Source: Molossus alvarezi (Eukaryota > Chordata > Mammalia > Chiroptera > Molossidae). From it: a stretch of 64,000 nt of DNA. This document shows positions 1 to 11,760 of this stretch, in pieces. The first letter of the stretch is position 1. Every line of letters begins with the position of its first letter. The DNA lies in assembly GCA_037176705.1 (NCBI GenBank), contig JBAWUJ010000095.1, positions 215,594-279,593 on the forward strand. The letters are read 5' to 3'. The notes under the pieces were generated by a model. It searched no databases and had not been told where the DNA came from. It saw nothing but the letters and a program-made list of their open reading frames with translations. The position numbers and the translations under genes are program-made.

Positions 1-218
1 AGGTCCTTAGACATACTTTTCACTCTACTTTGTTTGTAGGATAGTGTATACAACCATACCTATTCCAAATGCACTGTGTTAGAACTCTTCACTTCAGTGG
101 CACAAAAGTCACTTCCATGAAGACTAGAGCGTGAGGACCCTCAAAGCATATATTGTTTTGGTTAAGTGTTTAAGAAATGTCCTTTTGTAAAGGTGTAATC
201 ACACTTAAACTTCGCAGT

Positions 219-242
219 GTAAGTTTTTTTCTCTTGTTCCAG
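219..242 (+). other. Splice-acceptor-like polypyrimidine tract and CAG, present in every monomer
   Basis: GTAAGT at 219-224 is followed directly by a T/C-rich run and TTCCAG ending at 242. The 24-nt gap is too short to be an intron by itself. The tract plus CAG is, however, a strong-looking 3' splice acceptor on the plus strand, repeated in each monomer. A matching downstream donor exists only in some monomers (for example 2395-2400). This is a sequence match only; no transcript is known. Confidence 0.3.
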
Positions 243-340
243 ACAAAGAGACACAAGACTGGCTGGTGCAGTCTTGGATATCCTGAATTATGGGCAAAAC
301 TCTGTGAGAGCCAGGGGCCACATTCACTCAGTGGCATGTT

Positions 341-374
341 TTTCCCTGGGAAGTTAAGTACCTTTGCAGGGAAA
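341..374 (+). other. Short inverted repeat (hairpin-capable), one per monomer
   Basis: TTTCCCTG at 341-348 and CAGGGAAA at 367-374 form a perfect 8-bp stem around an 18-nt loop. The loop has a further AAG/CTT pairing. The arms recur in every complete monomer I looked at; monomer 15 differs just inside the stem and monomer 9 just outside it. It is far shorter than a microRNA precursor, and conservation may only reflect array homogenisation. Confidence 0.45.
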
Positions 375-1160
375 CTGTGAACAAACATGTTCTAGTCAAA
401 CAACTGTGGGAATGAATGAATATTTCCATTTGGGTTAAGTTAATGCACAGATCTTGAGTAACATGAACACTTTAACGTTCATTCTCCTCGTTTTATAGGG
501 AGATCCAGTCATATCATGGAAGAACAACTAGGACAGAGCACACCTATGTGTAGAATCAAAAGTTATCCCTTTTTGTGTTCTGTGTTGTTCATGGTTTCAA
601 AGATTGGATGGTATTGAAACCCGTTTTTGAAGGCGATACTTGGAAAAAGTTTGGTTTCTGCTGTAGCAGTTGGTTTTACATGATTCTTACTCAGAACAGT
701 GAACCAACGTATGGCCAAGACTGAATCAATGGAAAGACTGATAACTACTGGTGTCACACATGTGCATTCTTGACGCAGTAAAAGTGAACACATCTAAAGT
801 GATGTAGTTGAAACATTGGTTGTCTCCATGCAAGGAGTAAATCCATGAATTGGAAGACACTGACAACACCAAGGGTTTTTCACATTGAACATCTCTGTGA
901 AGGAGAACAAGAGGAGTGTTCTAGAGAAAATGCACTTGTGCAGTGGACCTGGGTATCCATTTCAATGACTTACACACTAACTATGCCCGGTGTGCAGGGC
1001 ATACTTTACATTGGAGTGTTAAACAGTGTTGTAAGTAAATGCAGGTGTCTGCCTTCTTTCCTATGTGACCAGGAAAGTCAACCTGTACTAGTTGATGAGG
1101 CAGCCTTTCAACATACTACCTTTTAGCCCTGCATATGTGTTGTTTGCCTGGAAGTGTCTA

Positions 1161-1167
1161 TGAGTCA
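1161..1167 (+). promoter_or_regulatory. AP-1-like TGAGTCA motif, one per monomer
   Basis: A perfect TGAGTCA followed by T lies at the start of the 79-codon ORF and recurs about every 1,960 bp. A second TGAGTCA at 1288-1294 exists only in monomers 1, 2, 5, 6 and 10; most others have TGAATCA there. The match to the AP-1/bZIP consensus is seen; binding is not shown. A 7-bp motif is expected by chance every few kilobases, but here any binding would be multiplied across the array. Confidence 0.25.
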
Positions 1168-1232
1168 TCTTGATATCCAACAAAGGCTGGGCTGCAGACA
1201 TCAAACACATTGGTTAGGGCAATGTTCAGGTC

Positions 1233-1240
1233 ATGCAAAT
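1233..1240 (+). promoter_or_regulatory. Octamer motif ATGCAAAT, one per monomer
   Basis: An exact POU-family octamer ATGCAAAT lies about 66 bp downstream of the fixed TGAGTCA and is repeated in each monomer. Octamers bind OCT-family factors. Whether this one is used is unknown, and chance occurrence in a 2-kb unit is possible. Confidence 0.25.
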
Positions 1241-1960
1241 CTACACCCTATTCAGTTCTACACACATTCTTTAAATTTGTTACCGAATGAGTCAGTGTCA
1301 TTCTTGGATCCATCATACATTTCACGGTTTGTACCGATTTCCTCAAAAAACATAAGGAGTAGATATCTGTTTTCTCCTGAGAATTCAAAGTAAACGATTT
1401 CCATTATTGTGAACTGCTGGAATTGTACCTTGGTCATAAATGGAATCTCCTGAACCTATCTTTCTAATTCCCTGTGACGAATTCAGCCTATTTCTTGATA
1501 ACTGACAAGTACTCAATCCCTTTATTCCAGCCATTAGAACCAAAAGGTGATCAATTTAAAAGAGGGAGTGTCAGTCTTTGAACAATGGACATGGATTCAC
1601 TTGTTTCAAGACTATTTCCCCGAAGCACCTATGGGAATACCCTGGCATAGTCAAAAGTGTTCATGACTGGTGTTCTTTCTGTGCAGAACAATATAATAAC
1701 GTTCAGTTCAAGAGCAGAATGGATACCTTAATACGGTTGCAGTGTCCAATTGAGTGTTTAGTGGCTCTCTGTTCAAAGAACTGTGTTCCAATAGACAACC
1801 TTCTTCAAATAATGTCCAAATATTGAGAAAAAGATTCTAGGGCTATACCCGCTTCACACGAAATGGAACCACCACTGATGTACTGTTGTTCAGATTACGT
1901 GTTCTTAGTACAGTTGTGGAAAGTATTGATGTAAGGAAATGTGGCAACCTGACTTTTGAT

Positions 1961-3920
1961 AGGTCCTTAGACATACTTTTCACTCTACTTTGTTTGTAGG
2001 AGAGTGTATACAACCATACCTATTCCAAATGAACTGTGTTAGAACTCTTCACTTCAGTGGCACAAAAGTCACTTCCATGAAGCCTAGAGCGTGAGGACCC
2101 TCAAAGCATATATTGTTTTGGTTAAGTGTTTAAGAAATGTCCTTTTGTAAAGGTGTAATCACACTTAAACTTCGCAGTGTAAGTTTTTTTCTCTTGTTCC
2201 AGACAAAGAGACACAAGACTTGCTGGTGCAGTCTTGGATATCCTGAATTATGGGCAAAACTCTGTGAGAGCCAGGGGCCACATTCACTCAGTGGCATGTT
2301 TTTCCCTGGGAAGTTAAGTACCTTTGCAGGGAAACTGTGAACAAACATGTTCTAGTCAAACAACTGTGGGAATGAATGAATATTTCCAATTGGGGTAAGT
2401 TAGTGCACAGATCTTGAGTAACATGAACACTTTAACGTTCATTCTCCTCGTTTTATTGGGAGATCCAGTCATATCATGGAAGAACAACTAGGACAGAGCC
2501 CACTTATGTGCAGAATCAAAAGTTATCCCTTTTTGTGTTCTGTGTTGTTCATGGTTTCAAAGATTGGATCGTATTGAAACCCGTTTTTGAAGGCGATACT
2601 TGGAAAAAGTTTGGTTTCTGCTGTAGCAGTTGGTTTTACATGATTCTTACTCAGAACAGTGAACCAACGTATGGCCAAGACTGAATCAATGGAAAGACTG
2701 ATAACTACTGGTGTCACACATGTGCATTCTTGACGCAGTGAAAGTGAACACATCTAAAGTGATGTAGTTGAAACATTGGTTGTCTCCATGCAAGGAGTAA
2801 ATCCATGAATTGGAAGACACTGACAACACCAAGGGTTTTTCACATTGAACATCTCTGTGAAGGAGAACAAGAGGAGTGTTCTAGAGAAAATGCACTTGTG
2901 CAGTGGACCTGGGTATCCATTTCAATGACTTACACACTAACTATGCCCGGTGTGCAGGGCATACTTTACATTGGAGTGTTAAACAGTGTTGTAAGTAAAT
3001 GCAGGTGTCTGCCTTCTCTCCTATGTGACCAGGAAAGTCAACCTGTACTAGTTGATGAGGCAGCCTTTCAACATACTACCTTTTAGCCCTGCATATGTGT
3101 TGTTTGCCTGGAAGTGTCTATGAGTCATCTTGATATCCAACAAAGGCTGGGCTGCAGAAATCAAACACATTGGTTAGGGCAATGTTCAGGTCATGCAAAT
3201 CTACACCCTATTCAGTTCTACACACATTCTTTAAATTTGTTACCGAATGAGTCAGTGTCATTCTTGGATCCATCATACATTTCACGGTTTGTACCGATTT
3301 CCTCAAAAAACATAAGGAGTAGATACCTGTTTTCTCCTGAGAATTCAAAGTAAACGATTTCCATCATTGTGAACTGCTGGAATTGTACCTTGTTCATAAA
3401 TGGAATCTCCTGAACCTATCTTTCTAATTCCCTGTGACGAATTCAGCCTATTTCTTGATAACTGACAAGTACTCAATCCCTTTATTCCAGCCATTAGAAC
3501 CAAAAGGTGATCAATTTAAAAGAGGGAGTGTCAGTCTTTGAACAATGGACATGGATTCACTTGTTTCAAGACTATTTCCCCGAAGCACCTATGGGAATAC
3601 CCTGGCATAGTCAAAAGTGTTCATGACTGGTGTTCTTTCTGTGCAGAACAATATAATAACGTTCAGTTCAAGAGCAGAATGGATACCTTAATACGGTTGC
3701 AGTGTCCAATTGAGTGTTTAGTGGCTCTCTGTTCAAAGGACTGTGTTCCAATAGACAACCTTCTTCAAATAATGTCCAAATATTGAGAAAAAGATTCTAG
3801 GGCTATACCCGCATCACACGAAATGGAATCACCACTGATGTACAGTTGTTCAGATTACGTGTTCTTAGTACAGTTGTGGAAAGTATTGATGTAAGGAAAT
3901 GTGGCAACCTGACTTTTGAT
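1961..3920 (+). repeat. Satellite monomer 2
   Basis: Complete 1,960-bp monomer of the A family. It has GGGGTAAGTTAGTGC near 2393, TTTTATTGGG near 2451 and CCCACTTATGTGCAG near 2499. Private or rare bases include TTCTCTCC near 3014 and AAGGACTGTG near 3736 (an N-to-D change in the 82-codon ORF). The tail reads GTACAGTTGT, giving a 10-bp direct repeat with the downstream copy of that string. Confidence 0.97.
2395..2400 (+). other. Splice-donor-like GTAAGT, present only in A-family monomers
   Basis: The context GG|GTAAGT is a canonical donor, 192 nt downstream of the acceptor-like CAG ending at 2202. It is present in monomers 2, 4-8, 10, 12 and 13. Monomers 1, 3, 9, 11 and 14-24 read GGTTAAG and lack it. 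Variation between monomers in a potential exon boundary is seen; splicing is inference. Confidence 0.3.
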
Positions 3921-5880
3921 AGGTCCTTAGACATACTTTTCACTCTTCTTTGTTTGTAGGAGAGTGTATACAACCATACCTATTCCAAATGAACTGTGTT
4001 AGAACTCTTCACTTCAGTGGCACAAAAGTCACTTCCATGAAGCCTAGAGCGTGAGGACCCTCAAAGCATATATTGTTTTGGTTAAGTGTTTAAGAAATGT
4101 CCTTTTGTAAAGGTGTAATCACACTTAAACTTCGCAGTGTAAGTTTTTTTCTCTTGTTCCAGACAAAGAGACACAAGACTTGCTGGTGCAGTCTGGGATA
4201 TCCTGAATTATGGGCAAAACTCTGTGAGAGCCAGGGGCCACATTCACTCAGTGGCATGTTTTTCCCTGGGAAGTTAAGTACCTTTGCAGGGAAACTGTGA
4301 ACAAACATGTTCTAGTCAAACAACTGTGGGAATGAATGAATATTTCCATTTGGGTTAAGGTAATGCACAGATCTTGAGTAACATGAACACTTTAACGTTC
4401 ATTCTCCTCGTTTTATAGGGAGATCCAGTCATATCATGGAAGAACAACTAGGACAGAGCCCACTTATGTGCAGAATCAAAAGTTATCCCTTTTTGTGTTC
4501 TGTGTTGTTCATGGTTTCAAAGATTGGATCGTATTGAAACCCGTTTTTGAAGGCGATACTTGGAAAAAGTTTGGTTTCTGCTGTAGCAGTTGGTTTTACA
4601 TGATTCTTACTCAGAACAGTGAACCAACGTATGGCCAAGACTGAATCAATGGAAAGACTGATAACTACTGGTGTCACACATGTGCATTCTTGACGCAGTG
4701 AAAGTGAACACATCTAAAGTGATGTAGTTGAAACATTGGTTGTCTCCATGCAAGGAGTAAATCCATGAATTGGAAGACACTGACAACACCAAGGGTTTTT
4801 CACATTGAACATCTCTGTGAAGGAGAACAAGAGGAGTGTTCTAGAGAAAATGCACTTGTGCAGTGGACCTGGGTATCCATTTCAATGACTTACACACTAA
4901 CTATGCCCGGTGTGCAGGGCATACTTTACATTGGAGTGTTAAACAGTGTTGTAAGTAAATGCAGGTGTCTGCCTTCTTTCCTATGTGACCAGGAAAGTCA
5001 ACCTGTACTAGTTGATGAGGCAGCCTTTCAACATACTACCTTTTAGCCCTGCATATGTGTTGTTTGCCTGGAAGTGTCTATGAGTCATCTTGATATCCAA
5101 CAAAGGCTGGGCTGCAGAAATCAAACACATTGGTTAGGGCAATGTTCAGGTCATGCAAATCTACACCCTATTCAGTTCTACACACATTCTTTAAAGTTGT
5201 TACCGAATGAATCAGTGTCATTCTTGGATCCAGCATACATTTCACGGTTTGTACCGATTTCCTCAAAAAACATAAGGAGTAGATACCTGTTTTCTCCTGA
5301 GAATTCAAAGTAAACGCTTTCCATCATTGTGAAATGCTGGAATTGTACCTTGTTCAAGAATGGAATCTCCTGAACCTATCTTTCTAATTCCCTGTGACGA
5401 ATTCAGCCTATTTCTTGATAACTGACAAGTACTCAATCCCTTTATTCCAGCCATTAGAACCAAAAGGTGATCAATTTAAAAGAGGGAGTATCAGTCTTTG
5501 AACAATGGACATGGATTCACTTGTTTCAAGACTATTTCCCCGAAGCACCTATGGGAATACCCTGGCATAGTCAAAAGTGTTCATGACTGGTGTTCTTTCT
5601 GTGCAGAACAATATAATAACGTTCAGTTCAAGAGCAGAATGGATACCTTAATACGGTTGCAGTGTCCAATTGAGTGTTTAGTGGCTCTCTGTTCAAAGAA
5701 CTGTGTTCCAATAGACAACCTTCTTCAAATAATGTCCAAATATTGAGAAAAAGATTCTAGGGCTATACCCGCGTCACACGAAATGGAACCACCACTGATG
5801 TACAGTTGTTCAGATTACGTGTTCTTAGTACAGTTGTGGAAAGTATTGATGTAAGGAAATGTGGCAACCTGACTTTTGAT
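3921..5880 (+). repeat. Satellite monomer 3
   Basis: Complete 1,960-bp monomer. It is mosaic, with a B-like GGGTTAAGGTAATGC near 4352 followed by A-family CCCACTTATGTGCAG. The second half has AATGAATCAG, CCAGCATAC, TTCAAGAATGG and GGGAGTATC and is shared with monomer 4. CACTCTTCTT near 3940 is private. Confidence 0.97.
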
Positions 5881-7840
5881 AGGTCTTTAGACATACTTTT
5901 CACTCTACTTTGTTTGTAGGAGAGTGTATACAACCATACCTATTCCAAATGAACTGTGTTAGAACTCTTCACTTCAGTGGCACAAAAGTCACTTCCATGA
6001 AGCCTAGAGCGTGAGGACCCTCAAAGCATATATTGTTTTGGTTAAGTGTTTAAGAAATGTCCTTTTGTAAAGGTGTAATCACACTTAAACTTCGCAGTGT
6101 AAGTTTTTTTCTCTTGTTCCAGACAAAGAGACACAAGACTTGCTGGTGCAGTCTGGGATATCCTGAATTATGGGCAAAACTCTGTGAGAGCCAGGGGCCA
6201 CATTCACTCAGTGGCATGTTTTTCCCTGGGAAGTTAAGTACCTTTGCAGGGAAACTGTGAACAAACATGTTCTAGTCAAACAACTGTGGGAATGAATGAA
6301 TAATTCCAATTGGGGTAAGTTAGTGCACAGATCTTGAGTAACATGAACACTTTAACGTTCATTCTCCTCGTTTTATAGGGAGATCCAGTCATATCATGGA
6401 AGAACAACTAGGACAGAGCCCACTTATGTGCAGAATCAAAAGTTATCCCTTTTTGTGTTCTGTGTTGTTCATGGTTTCAAAGATTGGATCGTATTGAAAC
6501 CCGTTTTTGAAGGCGATACTTGGAAAAAGTTTGGTTTCTGCTGTAGCAGTTGGTTTTACATGATTCTTACTCAGAACAGTGAACCAACGTATGGCCAAGA
6601 CTGAATCAATGGAAAGACTGATAACTACTGGTGTCACACATGTGCATTCTTGACGCAGTGAAAGTGAACACATCTAAAGTGATGTAGTTGAAACATTGGT
6701 TGTCTCCATGCAAGGAGTAAATCCATGAATTGGAAGACACTGACAACACCAAGGGTTTTTCACATTGAACATCTCTGTGAAGGAGAACAAGAGGAGTGTT
6801 CTAGAGAAAATGCACTTGTGCAGTGGACCTGGGTATCCATTTCAATGACTTACACACTAACTATGCCCGGTGTGCAGGGCATACTTTACATTGGAGTGTT
6901 AAACAGTGTTGTAAGTAAATGCAGGTGTCTGCCTTCTTTCCTATGTGACCAGGAAAGTCAACCTGTACTAGTTGATGAGGCAGCCTTTCAACATACTACC
7001 TTTTAGCCCTGCATATGTGTTGTTTGCCTGGAAGTGTCTATGAGTCATCTTGATATCCAACAAAGGCTGGGCTGCAGAAATCAAACACATTGGTTAGGGC
7101 AATGTTCAGGTCATGCAAATCTACACCCTATTCAGTTCTACACACATTCTTTAAAGTTGTTACCGAATGAATCAGTGTCATTCTTGGATCCAGCATACAT
7201 TTCACGGTTTGTACCGATTTCCTCAAAAAACATAAGGAGTAGATACCTGTTTTCTCCTGAGAATTCAAAGTAAACGCTTTCCATCATTGTGAAATGCTGG
7301 AATTGTACCTTGTTCAAGAATGGAATCTCCTGAACCTATCTTTCTAATTCCCTGTGACGAATTCAGCCTATTTCTTGATAACTGACAAGTACTCAATCCC
7401 TTTATTCCAGCCATTAGAACCAAAAGGTGATCAATTTAAAAGAGGGAGTATCAGTCTTTGAACAATGGACATGGATTCACTTGTTTCAAGACTATTTCCC
7501 CGAAGCACCTATGGGAATACCCTGGCATAGTCAAAAGTGTTCATGACTGGTGTTCTTTCTGTGCAGAACAATATAATAACGTTCAGTTCAAGAGCAGAAT
7601 GGATACCTTAATACGGTTGCAGTGTCCAATTGAGTGTTTAGTGGCTCTCTGTTCAAAGAACTGTGTTCCAATAGACAACCTTCTTCAAATAATGTCCAAA
7701 TATTGAGAAAAAGATTCTAGGGCTATACCCGCGTCACACGAAATGGAACCACCACTGATGTACAGTTGTTCAGATTACGTGTTCTTAGTACAGTTGTGGA
7801 AAGTATTGATGTAAGGAAATGTGGCAACCTGACTTTTGAT
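5881..7840 (+). repeat. Satellite monomer 4
   Basis: Complete 1,960-bp monomer. It begins AGGTCTTTAG, shared only with monomer 5, and has TAATTCCAATTGGGG near 6301, also shared only with monomer 5. Its second half matches monomer 3. It is therefore intermediate between its neighbours, as expected of local unequal exchange. Confidence 0.97.
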
Positions 7841-9800
7841 AGGTCTTTAGACATACTTTTCACTCTACTTTGTTTGTAGGAGAGTGTATACAACCATACC
7901 TATTCCAAATGAACTGTGTTAGAACTCTTCACTTCAGTGGCACAAAAGTCACTTCCATGAAGCCTAGAGCGTGAGGACCCTCAAAGCATATATTGTTTTG
8001 GTTAAGTGTTTAAGAAATGTCCTTTTGTAAAGGTGTAATCACACTTAAACTTCGCAGTGTAAGTTTTTTTCTCTTGTTCCAGACAAAGAGACACAAGACT
8101 TGCTGGTGCAGTCTGGGATATCCTGAATTATGGGCAAAACTCTGTGAGAGCCAGGGGCCACATTCACTCAGTGGCATGTTTTTCCCTGGGAAGTTAAGTA
8201 CCTTTGCAGGGAAACTGTGAACAAACATGTTCTAGTCAAACAACTGTGGGAATGAATGAATAATTCCAATTGGGGTAAGTTAGTGCACAGATCTTGAGTA
8301 ACATGAACACTTTAACGTTCATTCTCCTCGTTTTATAGGGAGATCCAGTCATATCATGGAAGAACAACTAGGACAGAGCCCACTTATGTGCAGAATCAAA
8401 AGTTATCCCTTTTTGTGTTCTGTGTTGTTCATGGTTTCAAAGATTGGATCGTATTGAAACCCGTTTTTGAAGGCGATACTTGGAAAAAGTTTGGTTTCTG
8501 CTGTAGCAGTTGGTTTTACATGATTCTTACTCAGAACAGTGAACCAACGTATGGCCAAGACTGAATCAATGGAAAGACTGATAACTACTGGTGTCACACA
8601 TGTGCATTCTTGACGCAGTGAAAGTGAACACATCTAAAGTGATGTAGTTGAAACATTGGTTGTCTCCATGCAAGGAGTAAATCCATGAATTGGAAGACAC
8701 TGACAACACCAAGGGTTTTTCACATTGAACATCTCTGTGAAGGAGAACAAGAGGAGTGTTCTAGAGAAAATGCACTTGTGCAGTGGACCTGGGTATCCAT
8801 TTCAATGACTTACACACTAACTATGCCCGGTGTGCAGGGCATACTTTACATTGGAGTGTTAAACAGTGTTGTAAGTAAATGCAGGTGTCTGCCTTCTTTC
8901 CTATGTGACCAGGAAAGTCAACCTGTACTAGTTGATGAGGCAGCCTTTCAACATACTACCTTTTAGCCCTGCATATGTGTTGTTTGCCTGGAAGTGTCTA
9001 TGAGTCATCTTGATATCCAACAAAGGCTGGGCTGCAGAAATCAAACACATTGGTTAGGGCAATGTTCAGGTCATGCAAATCTACACCCTATTCAGTTCTA
9101 CACACATTCTTTAAATTTGTTACCAAATGAGTCAGTGTCATTCTTGGATCCATCATACATTTCACGGTTTGTACCGATTTCCTCAAAAAACATAAGGAGT
9201 AGATACCTGTTTTCTCCTGAGAATTCAAAGTAAACGATTTCCATTATTGTGAACTGCTGGAATTGTACCTTGGTCATAAATGGAATCTCCTGAACCTATC
9301 TTTCTAATTCCCTGTGACGAATTCAGCCTATTTCTTGATAACTGACAAGTACTCAATCCCTTTATTCCAGCCATTAGAACCAAAAGGTGATCAATTTAAA
9401 AGAGGGAGTGTCAGTCTTTGAACAATGGACATGGATTCACTTGTTTCAAGACTATTTCCCCGAAGCACCTATGGGAATACCCTGGCATAGTCAAAAGTGT
9501 TCATGACTGGTGTTCTTTCTGTGCAGAACAATATAATAACGTTCAGTTCAAGAGCAGAATGGATCCCTTAATACGGTTGCAGTGTCCAATTGAGTGTTTA
9601 GTGGCTCTCTGTTCAAAGAACTGTGTTCCAATAGACAACCTTCTTCAAATAATGTCCAAATATTGAGAAAAAGATTCTAGGGCTATACCCGCTTCACACG
9701 AAATGGAACCACCACTGATGTACTATTGTTCAGATTACGTGTTCTTAGTACAGTTGTGGAAAGTATTGATGTAAGGAAATGTGGCAACCTGACTTTTGAT
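7841..9800 (+). repeat. Satellite monomer 5
   Basis: Complete 1,960-bp monomer. Its first half is like monomer 4. From about 9115 it switches to the type seen in monomer 6: ACCAAATGAGTCAG, CATCATAC, GGTCATAAATGG and GGATCCCTT. TACTATTGTTC near 9721 is private. Confidence 0.97.
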
Positions 9801-11760
9801 AGGTCCTTAGACATACTTTTCACTCTACTTTGTTTGTAGGAGAGTGTATACAACCATACCTATTCCAAATGAACTGTGTTAGAACTCTTCACTTCAGTGG
9901 CACAAAAGTCACTTCCATGAAGCCTAGAGAGTGAGGACCCTCAAAGCATATATTGTTTTGGTTAAGTGTTTAAGAAATGTCCTTCTGTAAAGGTGTAATC
10001 ACACTTAAACTTCGCAGTGTAAGTTTTTTTCTCTTGTTCCAGACAAAGAGACACAAGACTTGCTGGTGCAGTCTTGGATATCCTGAATTATGGGCAAAAC
10101 TCTGTGAGAGCCAGGGGCCACATTCACTCAGTGGCATGTTTTTCCCTGGGAAGTTAAGTACCTTTGCAGGGAAACTGTGAACAAACATGTTCTAGTCAAA
10201 CAACTGTGGGAATGAATGAATATTTCCAATTGGGGTAAGTTAGTGCACAGATCTTGAGTAACATGAACACTTTAACGTTCATTCTCCTCGTTTTATTGGG
10301 AGATCCAGTCATATCATGGAAGAACAACTAGGACAGAGCCCACTTATGTGCAGAATCAAAAGTTATCCCTTTTTGTGTTCTGTGTTGTTCATGGTTTCAA
10401 AGATTGGATCGTATTGAAACCCGTTTTTGAAGGCGATACTTGGAAAAAGTTTGGTTTCTGCTGTAGCAGTTGGTTTTACATGATTCTTACTCAGAACAGT
10501 GAACCAACGTATGGCCAAGACTGAATCAATGGAAAGACTGATAACTACTGGTGTCACACATGTGCATTCTTGACGCAGTGAAAGTGAACACATCTAAAGT
10601 GATGTAGTTGAAACATTGGTTGTCTCCATGCAAGGAGTAAAGTCATGAATTGGAAGACACTGACAACACCAAGGGTTTTTCACATTGAACATCTCTGTGA
10701 AGGAGAACAAGAGGAGTGTTCTAGAGAAAATGCACTTGTGCAGTGGACCTGGGTATCCATTTCAATGACTTACACACTAACTATGCCCGGTGTGCAGGGC
10801 ATACTTTACATTGGAGTGTTAAACAGTGTTGTAAGTAAATGCAGGTGTCTGCCTTCTCTCCGATGTGACCAGGAAAGTCAACCTGTACTAGTTGATGAGG
10901 CAGCCTTTCAACATACTACCTTTTAGCCCTGCATATGTGTTGTTTGCCTGGAAGTGTCTATGAGTCATCTTGATATCCAACAAAGGCTGGGCTGCAGAAA
11001 TCAAACACATTGGTTAGGGCAATGTTCAGGTCATGCAAATCTACACCCTATTCAGTTCTACACACATTCTTTAAATTTGTTACCAAATGAGTCAGTGTCA
11101 TTCTTGGATCCATCATACATTTCACGGTTTGTACCGATTTCCTCAAAAAACATAAGGAGTAGATACCTGTTTTCTCCTGAGAATTCAAAGTAAACGATTT
11201 CCATTATTGTGAACTGCTGGAATTGTACCTTGGTCATAAATGGAATCTCCTGAACCTATCTTTCTAATTCCCTGTGACGAATTCAGCCTATTTCTTGATA
11301 ACTGACAAGTACTCAATCCCTTTATTCCAGCCATTAGAACCAAAAGGTGATCAATTTAAAAGAGGGAGTGTCAGTCTTTGAACAATGGACATGGATTCAC
11401 TTGTTTCAAGACTATTTCCCCGAAGCACCTATGGGAATACCCTGGCATAGTCAAAAGTGTTCATGACTGGTGTTCTTTCTGTGCAGAACAATATAATAAC
11501 GTTCAGTTCAAGAGCAGAATGGATCCCTTAATACGGTTGCAGTGTCCAATTGAGTGTTTAGTGGCTCTCTGTTCAAAGAACTGTGTTCCAATAGACAACC
11601 TTCTTCAAATAATGTCCAAATATTGAGAAAAAGATTCTAGGGCTATACCCGCTTCACACGAAATGGAACCACCACTGATGTACTGTTGTTCAGATTACGT
11701 GTTCTTAGTACAGTTGTGGAAAGTATTGATGTAAGGAAATGTGGCAACCTGACTTTTGAT
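9801..11760 (+). repeat. Satellite monomer 6
   Basis: Complete 1,960-bp A-family monomer. Private bases include CTAGAGAGTG near 9924, CCTTCTGTAA near 9981, GTAAAGTCATG near 10637 and CTCTCCGATG near 10855. Its second half matches monomer 5. Confidence 0.97.

Larger units (their letters stand above)
1..1960 (+). repeat. Satellite monomer 1
   Basis: Complete 1,960-bp monomer of the B family (GGGTTAAGTTAATGC near 434, GCACTGTG near 31). Private bases include GGATAGTG near 39, GAAGACTAGAGCG near 119, GATTGGATGG near 602 and GCAGTAAAAG near 775. The short ORFs of the monomer are 67 to 93 codons. Plus strand: 177-380, 845-1126, 1154-1393 and 1578-1826; minus strand: 170-388 and 563-793. They match no family I know and I do not call them genes. 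The rest of the monomer holds nothing I can identify beyond the motifs listed separately. Confidence 0.97.

Noticed and set aside
219..242. A 24-nt intron (GTAAGT...TTCCAG)
   Set aside because: It is too short for a mammalian spliceosomal intron. The acceptor part was kept as a weak motif only.
311..322. CTCF-like motif in GAGCCAGGGGCCAC
   Set aside because: Only part of the core matches and the expected upstream CCA is missing. Not enough to call.
845..1126. Repeated short ORFs of 67-93 codons in every monomer (plus and minus strand)
   Set aside because: They match no protein family I know, overlap on both strands, and recur only because monomers are nearly identical. Single-base indels break them in monomers 9, 14, 20 and 22, and a premature stop shortens the minus-strand one in 19. 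I see no sign of selection for coding.
1..1960. Centromeric satellite with CENP-B box
   Set aside because: I found no match to the NTTCG....A..CGGG pattern in the monomer, and the unit is far longer than typical centromeric monomers. A centromeric location is not excluded.
1..1960. Monomer as an endogenous retrovirus or LTR
   Set aside because: No primer-binding site, polypurine tract, TG...CA termini or retroviral protein similarity was seen.
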